Origin: Bacteroidales bacterium UBA6267
GTDB taxonomy: Bacteria; Bacteroidota; Bacteroidia; Bacteroidales; UBA1556
Length of the DNA stretch: 64,000 nt
Direction: 5' to 3'
Assembly: GCA_002440745.1 (NCBI GenBank)
Contig: DJVB01000028.1
Span: 1 to 64,000, forward strand
The position numbers and the translations under genes were made by a program. Below, in pieces: positions 24,059 through 33,158 of this stretch (the stretch's first letter is position 1; each line of letters opens with the position of its first letter). The notes under the pieces are model-generated. The model worked only from the letters and a program-made list of their open reading frames with translations. It was not told the origin of the DNA and searched no databases.

Positions 24059-27000
24059 TCAGCTTTTTGACAGTTATATTTTCCTGACTTTGCATTTGCA
24101 GGTAATAAACGCCTTTTGCCAATTGAGTCATATCAATCTGAAGGTCAGAAGCATTTTTAATGTCAATGCTTTCAATCAACATGCCGGATGTGTTATAAAT
24201 GCTCAATTGTCCACTGTTAATCATGTTACTAAACTCAATGTTTATCAACCCATTGGAAGGATTAGGATAAACGCTGAAGGATGATTGATTTGTAGGGTCA
24301 TCTATAGAGGAACAATCAGCTATATAAACTTCAACAGTATCTGAGCCAAAACATCCAAAAGAGTTTTCAACAACAACGCTGAAGGAGTTTAATCCCAAAG
24401 GAAGACTTCCTGAAGCAATCATTATTGAGTTGGTAGTATCAGATGTTGACCATAAGTAGGAAGCGAATCCGGTGGTTGCATCTAAAGTTAAACTATGTTC
24501 ACGGCAGTTAGTATCAGGAGCCGAAATTGTAACAACCGGAACCGGATTAACGGCGATATTAATTGTATCGGAAACTGAACAGATTTCAGAAACAGTTACA
24601 ATGTATTGTGTGTTAGTTATCGGATTGACAGTAATACTTGATGTGGTTTCAGATGTTGACCATAAGTAGCTTACGACTGGCAACATACCTGTTCCATGCG
24701 TGCCCAAATTTGAGAAGTAGTTCATAGGATAAACAAAATACTGAGAATTTAATGAGTCTGTTCCTGCAACTGCTGTCCAACTGGTGTCAGGACCATTTAC
24801 TGAAAGCTTTCTTATAAGTGTATAGTTTGCAGTTGCATTAGATACTCCTGCCACTGACCATCCTGTTCCCGGGTCATTATTTGGGTCTCCAATGATGTCG
24901 ATTAGTGACCAAGTTGCGCCACCATCAGTTGTTTTTTCTAAACCGCGTGCATCATCACCATTATGATGAACTACAGAAGGATAAGCTAAAACTTCATCAG
25001 CTTGCGTAGTGTCATAAAAGGTTGAGCTTGTTTGATTTGTAACGATAACCCAAACATCACCTGGGGCTAATGTGGCTCCAGTTGGGAAATTATGGTAATA
25101 CTGCCATCCGTTTCCATTAGTTGCTTGTGCAATTCGGTAGTTGTCAAGGCTTAATGTATCAGATGTGCCATTATAAAGCTCGATTGCTTTATTGTTGCTG
25201 CTGCCTTCAATATATTCTGAGAACATCAAATCTGTTTTTAGAATATCTGTGGTTGCTTCTAAAACTAATGACTGTCCTTCGCAAATTGCTTGATCTGCAG
25301 TTGTTGTAAGGTTAAATAAACCGCCAACAAGTACTGATTGAATAGAACTTGACGAACACATATTGCTGTCGGTGTAGGTATATTCAATCTGATGAGTTCC
25401 TGCACCTGCAATAGCTGGATCGAAGGAATTAACAAGAATACCCGCGCCACTGAAAACTCCACCTGCCGGTATTCCGGTCAATGAAGATGCTACTTCAGTT
25501 TCACAATAGGTTGTGTTGAGTCCTGAGAAACTTACAACCGGCAAGCCGGCAACATTAACGATGATTGAATCTACAGCAAAAATAGTTGCGCTTGAACTTA
25601 CTTTTACAATGTAAGTTGCTGATGTGTCAACTGTTAGACTCATTGAAGTTCCAATAGTGTCGCCATTTAAGTTCGACCACAAGTATTGTTTGTTTGGATC
25701 ATTTCCTGCAACTAAGGTTAATGAAGCGCCGTCACAAATAGTGGTGTCGTTTCCAAGATTTACTGAAATAGGTTCATAAATTCCAATGTTATCGAAGTCG
25801 AGATAATAATCACCGGCATTCCATTGACTATTAATTTTTAACATAATCTGTTGACCTGCAAAGGCTGAAAGTGGAATTTCAACATGAGCCATCTGATCAG
25901 AAACAATATGATTATTGCTGTCAATTTGGTAAACTTTGGTGTAAGTAGCGCCACAGTCTGTAGAGACTGAGAACCAAATACTGTCTTTATTCAAAACTGT
26001 TGCAGTATAAGGAGTTGTCCAGCTATAATCAACAATCACGTAATCGAAACTTAAGAGAGAATTGGTGGTAATCCCATTGAATTTGTATTTTACACTAGCT
26101 TCTTCATCGGTATTGGAACTATACAAATTGGTGTACATTGCATTTGTTGAATTACCATGTGATAAACCTACGTTAAAGGTTGTATTCCATTCAGAATAAG
26201 TGCTTTCAAAATCTTGAAGATATGGAGTAGAAATTGGAGCGAAAACTTCAAATGAACTTACTATCGTATCGTTTGATAAATCACCATCGGTACTTAGTTC
26301 AGAGATAGCTGTTAAAGTGTAGATGCCAATATTGGTTGCGTTGAAAGTTCCAAATGTAACAGTGTCTTGTTCCCCACCCAAAACACTTAATGTTGAAGTA
26401 AGCGTGTCGGATGTAGCACCACTGATAATCAATTTTACAGGAACATTGGTCTGATTTAGTACGCCAATATTTTTAAAAACAACGCTGACGCTTTCGGCTG
26501 TATTACCGCAAGCATTACTTGTTGGAGGAATGATGGAGAGAATAGCTATATCATCTGCAATAGCTTCTTTAATTTGGATGTCGTCGATGTACCAACCTTC
26601 ACGTACAGCTGATCCGTCGGAGTGAATATAAAACCTTACTCTTGTGTTTGCACTTTTATAAGGACTTAGGTTGAAAATTTCAGTTCTCCACATGCTGTTA
26701 TCCATTGCAGGAGTTGCGCTGGTTCCCCATTCGGTGTAAGCATCTTCATCGAAATAATCTTTCGTGATAAATACTGTTGAGCTACCATAATATAAGGTGT
26801 CCGGGAGATTCACATAGTTGTTTCCGCCATCAACGGAAATCTGAACATAACATTTGTCGTATCCACCTTCAGTTTTTGCAATATGCTTAAACTGAAGTGT
26901 TGGCATTACAGAAGTTGATAAATCAATAATTCCGGTTTCAAAAAGGTAGTTGTCATTACCATTTCCATAGGCGTTATGAGCACTGTAAGAGCCTGAGGAT

Positions 27001-29270
27001 TGGAGGGTTGTATTTAGAACAAAATCGGTGTTGTTTCCTGACTGATTATCAAAATACATCATGCCATTCTCGAAATTTTCAGTTAATGGTAATGAATGGG
27101 GAGGATAAGTCATAAATGTATGCAAAATAGTGTCATTTGTGTTGTCACCATCCGTTTGGCCATTAGGATTTGCTGACCAAGCTTTTAAAATATGTTGACC
27201 TGCTGTGAGAGTTACACTTCCAATGGTAATGCTATCTGTTGAATATTGAGCTATGTTTCCTGTGTAAGAATAAGGAGTTTGGCTTACACCGTCCACTGTC
27301 CAATTAATTGTTGCTGAAGTTAGATTTGAAGCTCCCCAGTTTTTAACTTGCACAGCTACTGTTGTTGCACCAACTTGTTGATTGTGAATGTAGGCGTTTT
27401 GCAATCCGGCATCATTGAGAATTGGAGCCATAATTTTAACATTATCAATATACACATTGTCTCCATCTCCACTATTATTTGCGTCATCATATTTGCACTC
27501 AGACTGGAAACTCAATGTGAAAACTGTTCCTGCATAACTGTTTAAATCATAGATGATTGTAGTAAATGGGTCACTGTTTTGTGTTGATGGTTGGTGTGTA
27601 ATAGTTCCATTAATATCGCTGATTGGATTGCCGTTTACTAAAACTCTGAAATTGCTATATCCTGCGCCATAACTCCATGTTTGTTTTTTGTCGAAATTGA
27701 GCAAAAGATTTGAAGAACCAACAGCATTCACTATTAATTCAGAATTTACACGATGCAAAGTATTACTCCAACTGTAATTGGTTGAAGTTGTAGTAGAACT
27801 TCCTGTAAATGAAGAAGATGTCTTTCCTGTCATCATAACTGAATAGGTTCCTTGGCTGGCAGTTGTCGAAACAATGGTTACAGCAGCTTGCGAACCATAG
27901 GTAATATTGATGTCTGAAGGAACTCCATTTTCAAAACTTTCGGCATAAGGTATGGTTACTGAGCCAAAAGTTGAATGTGAAATTGATGAAGAGTCATTCG
28001 ACGAATCTTCATCACCGGTTAAAATGGTCCAAGCTTCGATGATAAGACTTCCTGAGGTTGCGAAATTATACGACCCTAAAGTGACCGTGTCAGAGTTGTT
28101 TTGATTGATATTTCCTGAAAAATTAAAAGCTGACTGAGCAACTCCGCCAACTGTCCATTGAATGGAAGCTGAGGTTAAAGGTGATGTGCCGAAGTTTTTC
28201 ACAATGGCTTGCACGGTTTGATTTCCAATGCTAGTACCTGATACTAAAATATTTGTGACACCGGCATCTTTTGCTTTCTGCATTACAACTTGTATAGAAT
28301 TGGTGTCGTTAGATGTATTTGCATCTGTGCTGTTATTTGGGGCAGATGTCCAAATTGCAATTTCTTGACTACCAGCCTGATTAAAATTGAAAGTGCCGAC
28401 AGAAATACTATCTGATGCAAATTGGCTAAGATTTCCTGTGTAACTATATGGGGTTTGGTTTACGCCATTAATAGACCAATTAACGGTGCAATTACTGAGA
28501 TTGGTTGTTCCGAGATTAGTGATTTTGCAGGATATTGGATTATTTCCTTGAATGTTTGAAGGTGTAAATATTTGCGAAATAGTTGCGTCTAAGGCAGGCA
28601 TTACTGGAAGGTCAAAGAAATAAGCCGTGTCAGCATCAGGAAATAATCCTAAATTATTATAGTAAACGCCATCTCCGGCATTAATACCTAAATAATCAGC
28701 ATGATATGATGAGCTAGTTACAATATCAGAATATTGAATCTTGATTTGATTTGTTCCTTCAAAGAAGCTGACAAAAACGTATGATTCATAGGCACTTGCG
28801 GTAGTAGAATAGTAGGTTTTGTAAGGGATTACAAGGGTCCAAATCTGGTTTGGAGTTGTCCCTGATACAATGGATTTGATGTCACTTAAAATTCGACCGT
28901 CAGTATTTCCTCCATAAGAAATAAACTGGCCGTAAGATGTGCTCGAACTTGGAATTGTTCCTGTTCTGCTCGAACTTGAAATTGTGGCATCGAATCTAAT
29001 AAAACCATTAGTGTTGATGGAAATTTGATCCGAAGAAGTGTAAGAATCGTTGTAAACCATAAAGCCAAACGGCCATGCCAAGTTTAAAACTCCATCATCC
29101 GCTGAGCCTGATGTAAGGCTGTGTGTCGTTGCCCCGGTCGTGTCGGGTAACGATTTAGTTTGTCCTGTAACAGTATAATTCCAGTAGGCTGTCTGGGCTT
29201 GTACTGCAATAACAAACATCGAAAGTACTATCACCGATAGAACTCTCTTGAACCATAGAAATGTTGTCAT
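24048..29270 (-). CDS. Giant secreted protein with CARDB-like, MAM-like and lamin-tail domains, T9SS type A
   Basis: 1740 residues. The signal peptide ends near VIAVQAQ (residue 26). After an N-terminal beta-rich region, four CARDB/APHP-like modules alternate with three MAM-like jelly rolls. The CARDB-like modules share patterns such as INWTVDGVSQTPYSYTGN and end in a DxxxNDT motif. The jelly rolls end in VYIDNVKIM, WYIDDIQIKEA and LDFDNIGIYEP. Two Ig-like segments follow, then a lamin-tail domain (about 1345-1505: FSEYIEGSSNNKAIELYNG, GDVWVI). The C-terminal T9SS type A domain (about 1665-1740: VYPNPSNG, then KGVYYLQM) directs export. It is likely a surface or extracellular scaffold. The gene is monocistronic, with its own terminator and a duplicated stop region. 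Confidence 0.9.
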   Translation of the reverse strand: MTTFLWFKRVLSVIVLSMFVIAVQAQTAYWNYTVTGQTKSLPDTTGATTHSLTSGSADDGVLNLAWPFGFMVYNDSYTSSDQISINTNGFIRFDATISSSSRTGTIPSSSTSYGQFISYGGNTDGRILSDIKSIVSGTTPNQIWTLVIPYKTYYSTTASAYESYVFVSFFEGTNQIKIQYSDIVTSSSYHADYLGINAGDGVYYNNLGLFPDADTAYFFDLPVMPALDATISQIFTPSNIQGNNPISCKITNLGTTNLSNCTVNWSINGVNQTPYSYTGNLSQFASDSISVGTFNFNQAGSQEIAIWTSAPNNSTDANTSNDTNSIQVVMQKAKDAGVTNILVSGTSIGNQTVQAIVKNFGTSPLTSASIQWTVGGVAQSAFNFSGNINQNNSDTVTLGSYNFATSGSLIIEAWTILTGDEDSSNDSSSISHSTFGSVTIPYAESFENGVPSDINITYGSQAAVTIVSTTASQGTYSVMMTGKTSSSFTGSSTTTSTNYSWSNTLHRVNSELIVNAVGSSNLLLNFDKKQTWSYGAGYSNFRVLVNGNPISDINGTITHQPSTQNSDPFTTIIYDLNSYAGTVFTLSFQSECKYDDANNSGDGDNVYIDNVKIMAPILNDAGLQNAYIHNQQVGATTVAVQVKNWGASNLTSATINWTVDGVSQTPYSYTGNIAQYSTDSITIGSVTLTAGQHILKAWSANPNGQTDGDNTNDTILHTFMTYPPHSLPLTENFENGMMYFDNQSGNNTDFVLNTTLQSSGSYSAHNAYGNGNDNYLFETGIIDLSTSVMPTLQFKHIAKTEGGYDKCYVQISVDGGNNYVNLPDTLYYGSSTVFITKDYFDEDAYTEWGTSATPAMDNSMWRTEIFNLSPYKSANTRVRFYIHSDGSAVREGWYIDDIQIKEAIADDIAILSIIPPTSNACGNTAESVSVVFKNIGVLNQTNVPVKLIISGATSDTLTSTLSVLGGEQDTVTFGTFNATNIGIYTLTAISELSTDGDLSNDTIVSSFEVFAPISTPYLQDFESTYSEWNTTFNVGLSHGNSTNAMYTNLYSSNTDEEASVKYKFNGITTNSLLSFDYVIVDYSWTTPYTATVLNKDSIWFSVSTDCGATYTKVYQIDSNNHIVSDQMAHVEIPLSAFAGQQIMLKINSQWNAGDYYLDFDNIGIYEPISVNLGNDTTICDGASLTLVAGNDPNKQYLWSNLNGDTIGTSMSLTVDTSATYIVKVSSSATIFAVDSIIVNVAGLPVVSFSGLNTTYCETEVASSLTGIPAGGVFSGAGILVNSFDPAIAGAGTHQIEYTYTDSNMCSSSSIQSVLVGGLFNLTTTADQAICEGQSLVLEATTDILKTDLMFSEYIEGSSNNKAIELYNGTSDTLSLDNYRIAQATNGNGWQYYHNFPTGATLAPGDVWVIVTNQTSSTFYDTTQADEVLAYPSVVHHNGDDARGLEKTTDGGATWSLIDIIGDPNNDPGTGWSVAGVSNATANYTLIRKLSVNGPDTSWTAVAGTDSLNSQYFVYPMNYFSNLGTHGTGMLPVVSYLWSTSETTSSITVNPITNTQYIVTVSEICSVSDTINIAVNPVPVVTISAPDTNCREHSLTLDATTGFASYLWSTSDTTNSIMIASGSLPLGLNSFSVVVENSFGCFGSDTVEVYIADCSSIDDPTNQSSFSVYPNPSNGLINIEFSNMINSGQLSIYNTSGMLIESIDIKNASDLQIDMTQLAKGVYYLQMQSQENITVKKLIIQ

Positions 29271-29653
29271 AATAATAAATAGAATTAATTGGTTAATTAT
29301 AAAATGAACTTAACTCTGTTATACTAAATTAAAAATTTAGATAACGTATTTTTAATCAATATTTTATGTTTTTGGTTGAATTTTAATGTGATTGACATTT
29401 GTTAAATCAACTATTAATAATAATATTTTGCAATAATAATAAAAAGAATATAAAAATCTATATTAACTAAAATTTTATTTGTATTTTATTTTGCAATTTA
29501 ACTTTTATAATCACATTTTGTTAAAAAAGTAAATTATATTAATGTTTTTCTAATAACATGTGTTTTTTTTAATTATATTTTATTGAAAAGCAACAGGATT
29601 TTCTATTGCATTTAAGTAGGGAAAATGACTTATTTTTGCGCAAATTTTCAAAT
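29271..29653. other. AT-rich divergent spacer
   Basis: About 380 bp between the giant T9SS gene (leftward) and ychF (rightward). It is extremely AT-rich. I see the ychF promoter at its right end and no gene. The giant gene must start transcription from here, but no clear CAAAnnTA box stands near its start. Confidence 0.5.
29606..29638 (+). promoter_or_regulatory. Promoter of ychF
   Basis: TTG (29606-29608), a 22-nt spacer and TATTTTTG (29631-29638) match the Bacteroidota promoter pattern. It places transcription start near 29645, just before the ATG at 29654, and so excludes the TTG at 29606 as the start codon. Confidence 0.65.
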
Positions 29654-30742
29654 ATGGCATTAAACTGTGGAATTATAGGTCTGGCAAATTGCGGCAAAAC
29701 GACCATTTTTAATTGTATGTCGAAATCTAAAGGTGAAATCACTGCTTTTGCTTTTAGCACCAACAAATCAAATATCGGAGTGGTTGACGTCCCCGATCCT
29801 CGTTTGGATAAACTTAATGAACTAGTGCCGCCGAAGAAAGTGGTTCCGGCAACTGTCGAGCTTGTCGATATTCCGGGGCTTACCAAGGGGGCAAGTCAGG
29901 GTGAAGGTGTTGGAAATCAATTTCTGGCTGATATTCGAAATTCCAATGCTTTGATTCATGTTGTTCGCTGCTTCGACGATGCCAATCTACCTCATATTGA
30001 GGGAAGCATCGACCCAGTCAGAGATATTGAGTTAGTTGAATTTGAACTTCAGGTTAAGGATTTAGAGCTTATTGAGCGTAAAATTGAACGGCAGCAGAAA
30101 TTGATAAAGGTGGGTGACAAGAATGCTAAGGCCACTGTGGAAACTTTGACAAAGTTTAAAGAGGCTCTTGAAAATTTCATCCCTTTAAGAAAATTAGAAA
30201 TATCTGATGATGAGCGACTTGCAATTCGTGATTTGCAGTTGCTTTCTGAAAAACCTGTTCTATTTGTGTGTAATGTTGACGATGCTTCTGCAGTTGCAGG
30301 GAATGCATATTCCAATTCGGTGAAGCAGGCAGTGGGCGAAGATGAAGTAATAATTATTGCCGGTTCCTTGGAAGCGGAAATTGCGGAGCTCGACTCAGAG
30401 GATCAAAAGGAATTTCTTTCAGACGCCGGACTTTCAGAACCTGGGGTAAATAAACTCATCAGGGCTGCTTATCATTTGCTCAATCTCCGAACTTTTTTCA
30501 CTGTTGGCGAAAAGGAGAATCGAGCTTGGACAATTAAAAAGGGCTTTACGGCGCCTCAAGCTGCCGGAGTGATTCACAGCGATCTAGAACGGGGATTCAT
30601 ACGTGCCGAGGTGATAAAATACGATGACTTTGTGAAATATGGTTCGGAAAACGCGGTCAAGGAGGCCGGTAAATTTCATGTTGAGGGGAAAACTTACATC
30701 ATTGATGATGGCGACTTGCTGAATATTCGATTTAATGTGTAG
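29654..30742 (+). CDS. ychF: Ribosome-associated ATPase/GTPase YchF
   Basis: TRAFAC-class P-loop protein (OLA1/YchF) that preferentially hydrolyses ATP and associates with ribosomes. The start at 29654 gives 362 residues, the usual length, and begins MALNCGIIGLANCGKTTIF with the G1 loop. Further motifs are DIPGLTKGASQGEGVGNQFL (G3), a coiled-coil insert around 130-175 (QVKDLELIERKIERQQKL) and a C-terminal TGS-like domain ending in GKTYIIDDGDLLNIRF. It has a good promoter and no obvious operon partner. Confidence 0.95.
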   Translation: MALNCGIIGLANCGKTTIFNCMSKSKGEITAFAFSTNKSNIGVVDVPDPRLDKLNELVPPKKVVPATVELVDIPGLTKGASQGEGVGNQFLADIRNSNALIHVVRCFDDANLPHIEGSIDPVRDIELVEFELQVKDLELIERKIERQQKLIKVGDKNAKATVETLTKFKEALENFIPLRKLEISDDERLAIRDLQLLSEKPVLFVCNVDDASAVAGNAYSNSVKQAVGEDEVIIIAGSLEAEIAELDSEDQKEFLSDAGLSEPGVNKLIRAAYHLLNLRTFFTVGEKENRAWTIKKGFTAPQAAGVIHSDLERGFIRAEVIKYDDFVKYGSENAVKEAGKFHVEGKTYIIDDGDLLNIRFNV

Positions 30743-30896
30743 TTTGTTAGTATTTAACGTGAGTTCGATATAAAATATTGTATAATATAACTCGTAACTA
30801 TCAGATATACAGATTCATGTTGTCGTTGTTGATAATTCTAAATTCAACTATTCTAATTGTCTTTTTCTAATAAGTTATTTGATTAAAGTAAATGCC

Positions 30897-32240
30897 TTAA
30901 TCATTTATTATCATCTCATAATTTTTATTCCTTAACCAGCTTTGGACAATTCCATTGCTATCTCGGTTTGAAAGTCCCGGAATTATTGATTTCTCACGTA
31001 TTAAACGGTTTTTGAGGTCATTTCTATGAATATATCCAAATCCATAGTATGCGCCTGTCTTCACTTCAACTAATCCATATTCTTCCTCATTTCTGCCCGG
31101 CTCGATAAGGAAAAAGTCGCTGTGTTTATAGCGCATTCGATCCACTGCTTTTCGTACTTTATGGTTATAATCTTCGGGTGATTCTTTTCCACAACATGCC
31201 CCAGCACATTTGTGTACTTGATAGTTGAAACATGCACCAGCACCATAGCCTAAACTGCAATGATTCAAGCATAAATCATAGGTTTCTACTAAATAGGCGG
31301 CATAGTCTTTTGCTTCTCGAAGCGATGAGAAGGTGGTCAGCGGCGGGCGCATGGATTCGATTTTACCAATGGTCAAATCAAAATAACCGTTTTGGTCTTG
31401 CTCTAAATATAAGGCATAACTGAATACTGAACGCAATTGGGCACGATTGTAAATGGGACGATATTTCTTAATTTCTTCTGACTCTAACAGCAAGGCAATC
31501 AATTCACTACCGGTTTCGATATATTTTACGTTTGCAATATTGTCAATCATTTCGACCGATTTTTGAGTGCTATGATTGTTCAAATGCGTCCGGATTCTTT
31601 GTCTTAAATGAACTGACTTGCCGATGTAGATGATTTTAGTGGAAGAGTCTAAGAAATAATAAACTCCGGTGGTGTCGGGAATAGTGTTTATTTGTTCTTC
31701 CCCCAAGGCTTTTGGTAGTTTTTGCGAAGGGGTTTCTAAGAGTTCGGGCAACTGTTGAGTAGCAGCTTCAAATACTCGTGTGGTTGCATCGCAATCTCCC
31801 TCAGCGCGGTGTTTTTGATTATGTGGAATACCCAATTGTTGGGTTAGTCGGGGCAGACTGTATGAAGGTAAACCGGGAAATGCTTTGCGCGACATCTTTA
31901 CGGTGCAAAGGGTTTTTCGCTGAAAGTCGTAGTTAAACTCTCCGAATTCTGCTTTAAGAAAATTATAGTCGAAAGCAACATTATGCCCAACAAGGGTTTT
32001 GCCTTCAGTAAGTCGAATGATTTTTTTTGCAATTTCAAAGAATTTCGGAGCTGTAGCCACCATTTGATTGTTGATGCCGGTGAGTTGTGTAATACGATAA
32101 GGGATATTTTTTTCAGGATTTACTAAAGTTTGGAACCGCTCTATTTCCTTCTCCCCATCGTGAATAATGATGGCTATTTCAGTGATTTTTTCCGTTTTGG
32201 CACTGATACCGGTTGTTTCAACGTCAACTATAGCGTACAT
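30897..32240 (-). CDS. DEDDh exonuclease fused to GIY-YIG (UvrC/Cho-like) nuclease
   Basis: 447 residues. The N-terminal DnaQ-type 3'-5' exonuclease (1-170) has Asp6 and Glu8 in IVDVETTG, GHNVAFDYNFL (Exo II) and HRAEGDCDATTRVF (Exo III). The GIY-YIG endonuclease domain (about 195-285) has GVYYFLDSSTKIIYIGKSVH and LLLESEEIKKYRPIYN, as in UvrC and Cho. A region with five Cys follows (CLNHCSLGYGAGACF, HKCAGACCG). Such fusions are thought to act in nucleotide excision-type DNA repair. It lies 25 bp downstream of the S24 repressor gene and is probably co-transcribed with it. Confidence 0.9.
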   Translation of the reverse strand: MYAIVDVETTGISAKTEKITEIAIIIHDGEKEIERFQTLVNPEKNIPYRITQLTGINNQMVATAPKFFEIAKKIIRLTEGKTLVGHNVAFDYNFLKAEFGEFNYDFQRKTLCTVKMSRKAFPGLPSYSLPRLTQQLGIPHNQKHRAEGDCDATTRVFEAATQQLPELLETPSQKLPKALGEEQINTIPDTTGVYYFLDSSTKIIYIGKSVHLRQRIRTHLNNHSTQKSVEMIDNIANVKYIETGSELIALLLESEEIKKYRPIYNRAQLRSVFSYALYLEQDQNGYFDLTIGKIESMRPPLTTFSSLREAKDYAAYLVETYDLCLNHCSLGYGAGACFNYQVHKCAGACCGKESPEDYNHKVRKAVDRMRYKHSDFFLIEPGRNEEEYGLVEVKTGAYYGFGYIHRNDLKNRLIREKSIIPGLSNRDSNGIVQSWLRNKNYEMIIND

Positions 32241-32265
32241 GATAAATTTGTCTTGGTTTATATAA

Positions 32266-33072
32266 TTAGTCTATAGCCAAGCGAGTTTGAATCACTTTCA
32301 CTTCTTTGCGCAGTTCTTCAACGGCTTTTAGAACGTCGTCTTTTGGCTTATTTGCTTCCGGAAATTCGTTGGAAATATAATGGATAAATTTCCATACTTC
32401 CCTTACTTCACTCACTTTCACCTCGTAAGGTTGGTAAAGTGGATTGAGTGAATGTAGCACCAAAACGCCATCGGTATCGATTTTGTTTTCAGCCATCTTA
32501 AACACTATCCCGTCATTTAGGGTAAGAAAAATATATGGTTTCCCGTTTTTAATCTGGAGCCAATTCTGCACATATTCCCCTGTGACGTAGGCTCCATCAG
32601 GAATGGGCAGCATGGAGTCGCCGGATATTTGGAAGGTACGGTATTTTTTTTCGCGCGATAAAAATGGCAGATTGAATGCGGGCAATACCTTAATATAATC
32701 AGGATCGGCATAGCCTCCTGTGTAGCCTGCTTGCGCTTTTTCCGGAACCAATTCTATATTGTCTCGGTTTTGTGAGTCAACCGTAGTAGCTAATACACGT
32801 ATTTGGTTGCCACTGATATACACATCGTAGCCGCGTTCCAACTGTCTCAACTGGCTTTCTTGAAGTGTGCTGAGATCAACTTTTAATAGGGTGTCAACTG
32901 CAATACCGAAATATTTCGAAAAAGCCAATAATGCTTTGATAGTTGGTTGGGCAACTTCGTTTTCGTATCCGCTTAGGGTTGAGCGCTTCATGTCGAGGGC
33001 AATGGCAATTTCGTCTTGTGTGCGGTTTTTTCGCTTGCGCAATAGTTTGATATTCTGACTGAAATGATTCAT
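32266..33072 (-). CDS. S24 (LexA/CI-like) self-cleaving repressor with XRE HTH
   Basis: 268 residues. An N-terminal XRE helix-turn-helix (7-62: TQDEIAIALDMKRSTLSGYE) is followed by a linker with QNRDNIELVP. The S24 peptidase domain has Ala115-Gly116 as the presumed cleavage bond (KAQAGY), Ser153 in ISGDSMLP and Lys192 in GIVFKMA. The 39-residue Ser-Lys spacing is close to LexA. It would be inactivated by RecA-stimulated cleavage on DNA damage. It is divergent from dinB, with a perfect inverted repeat between them, and precedes a repair nuclease gene. No phage genes are nearby, which argues for a cellular SOS-like regulator. Confidence 0.88.
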   Translation of the reverse strand: MNHFSQNIKLLRKRKNRTQDEIAIALDMKRSTLSGYENEVAQPTIKALLAFSKYFGIAVDTLLKVDLSTLQESQLRQLERGYDVYISGNQIRVLATTVDSQNRDNIELVPEKAQAGYTGGYADPDYIKVLPAFNLPFLSREKKYRTFQISGDSMLPIPDGAYVTGEYVQNWLQIKNGKPYIFLTLNDGIVFKMAENKIDTDGVLVLHSLNPLYQPYEVKVSEVREVWKFIHYISNEFPEANKPKDDVLKAVEELRKEVKVIQTRLAID

Positions 33073-33097
33073 AAGAAAAAATATAAAGTTTTCGTTG

Positions 33098-33130
33098 CAA
33101 ATATATAAATAATGATTATATTGTAAACAA
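33098..33130 (-). promoter_or_regulatory. Promoter of the S24 repressor gene
   Basis: On the coding strand TTG (33130-33128), a 22-nt spacer and TATATTTG (33105-33098) form a standard Bacteroidota promoter, 26 nt before the start codon at 33072. Confidence 0.6.
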
Positions 33131-33152
33131 TAATTTGATTAAAATATAATCA
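33113..33152. promoter_or_regulatory. Inverted-repeat operator between S24 repressor and dinB
   Basis: TGATTATATT (33113-33122) and AATATAATCA (33143-33152) form a perfect 10-bp inverted repeat with a 20-bp spacer. Inside it lies a smaller palindrome, ATTGT-AA-ACAAT (33120-33131). The left arm overlaps the spacer of the repressor promoter and the right arm ends 6 bp before the dinB ATG, so one bound repressor could silence both directions. It is the most likely operator of the S24 protein. Confidence 0.6.
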
Positions 33153-33158
33153 ATTTTT

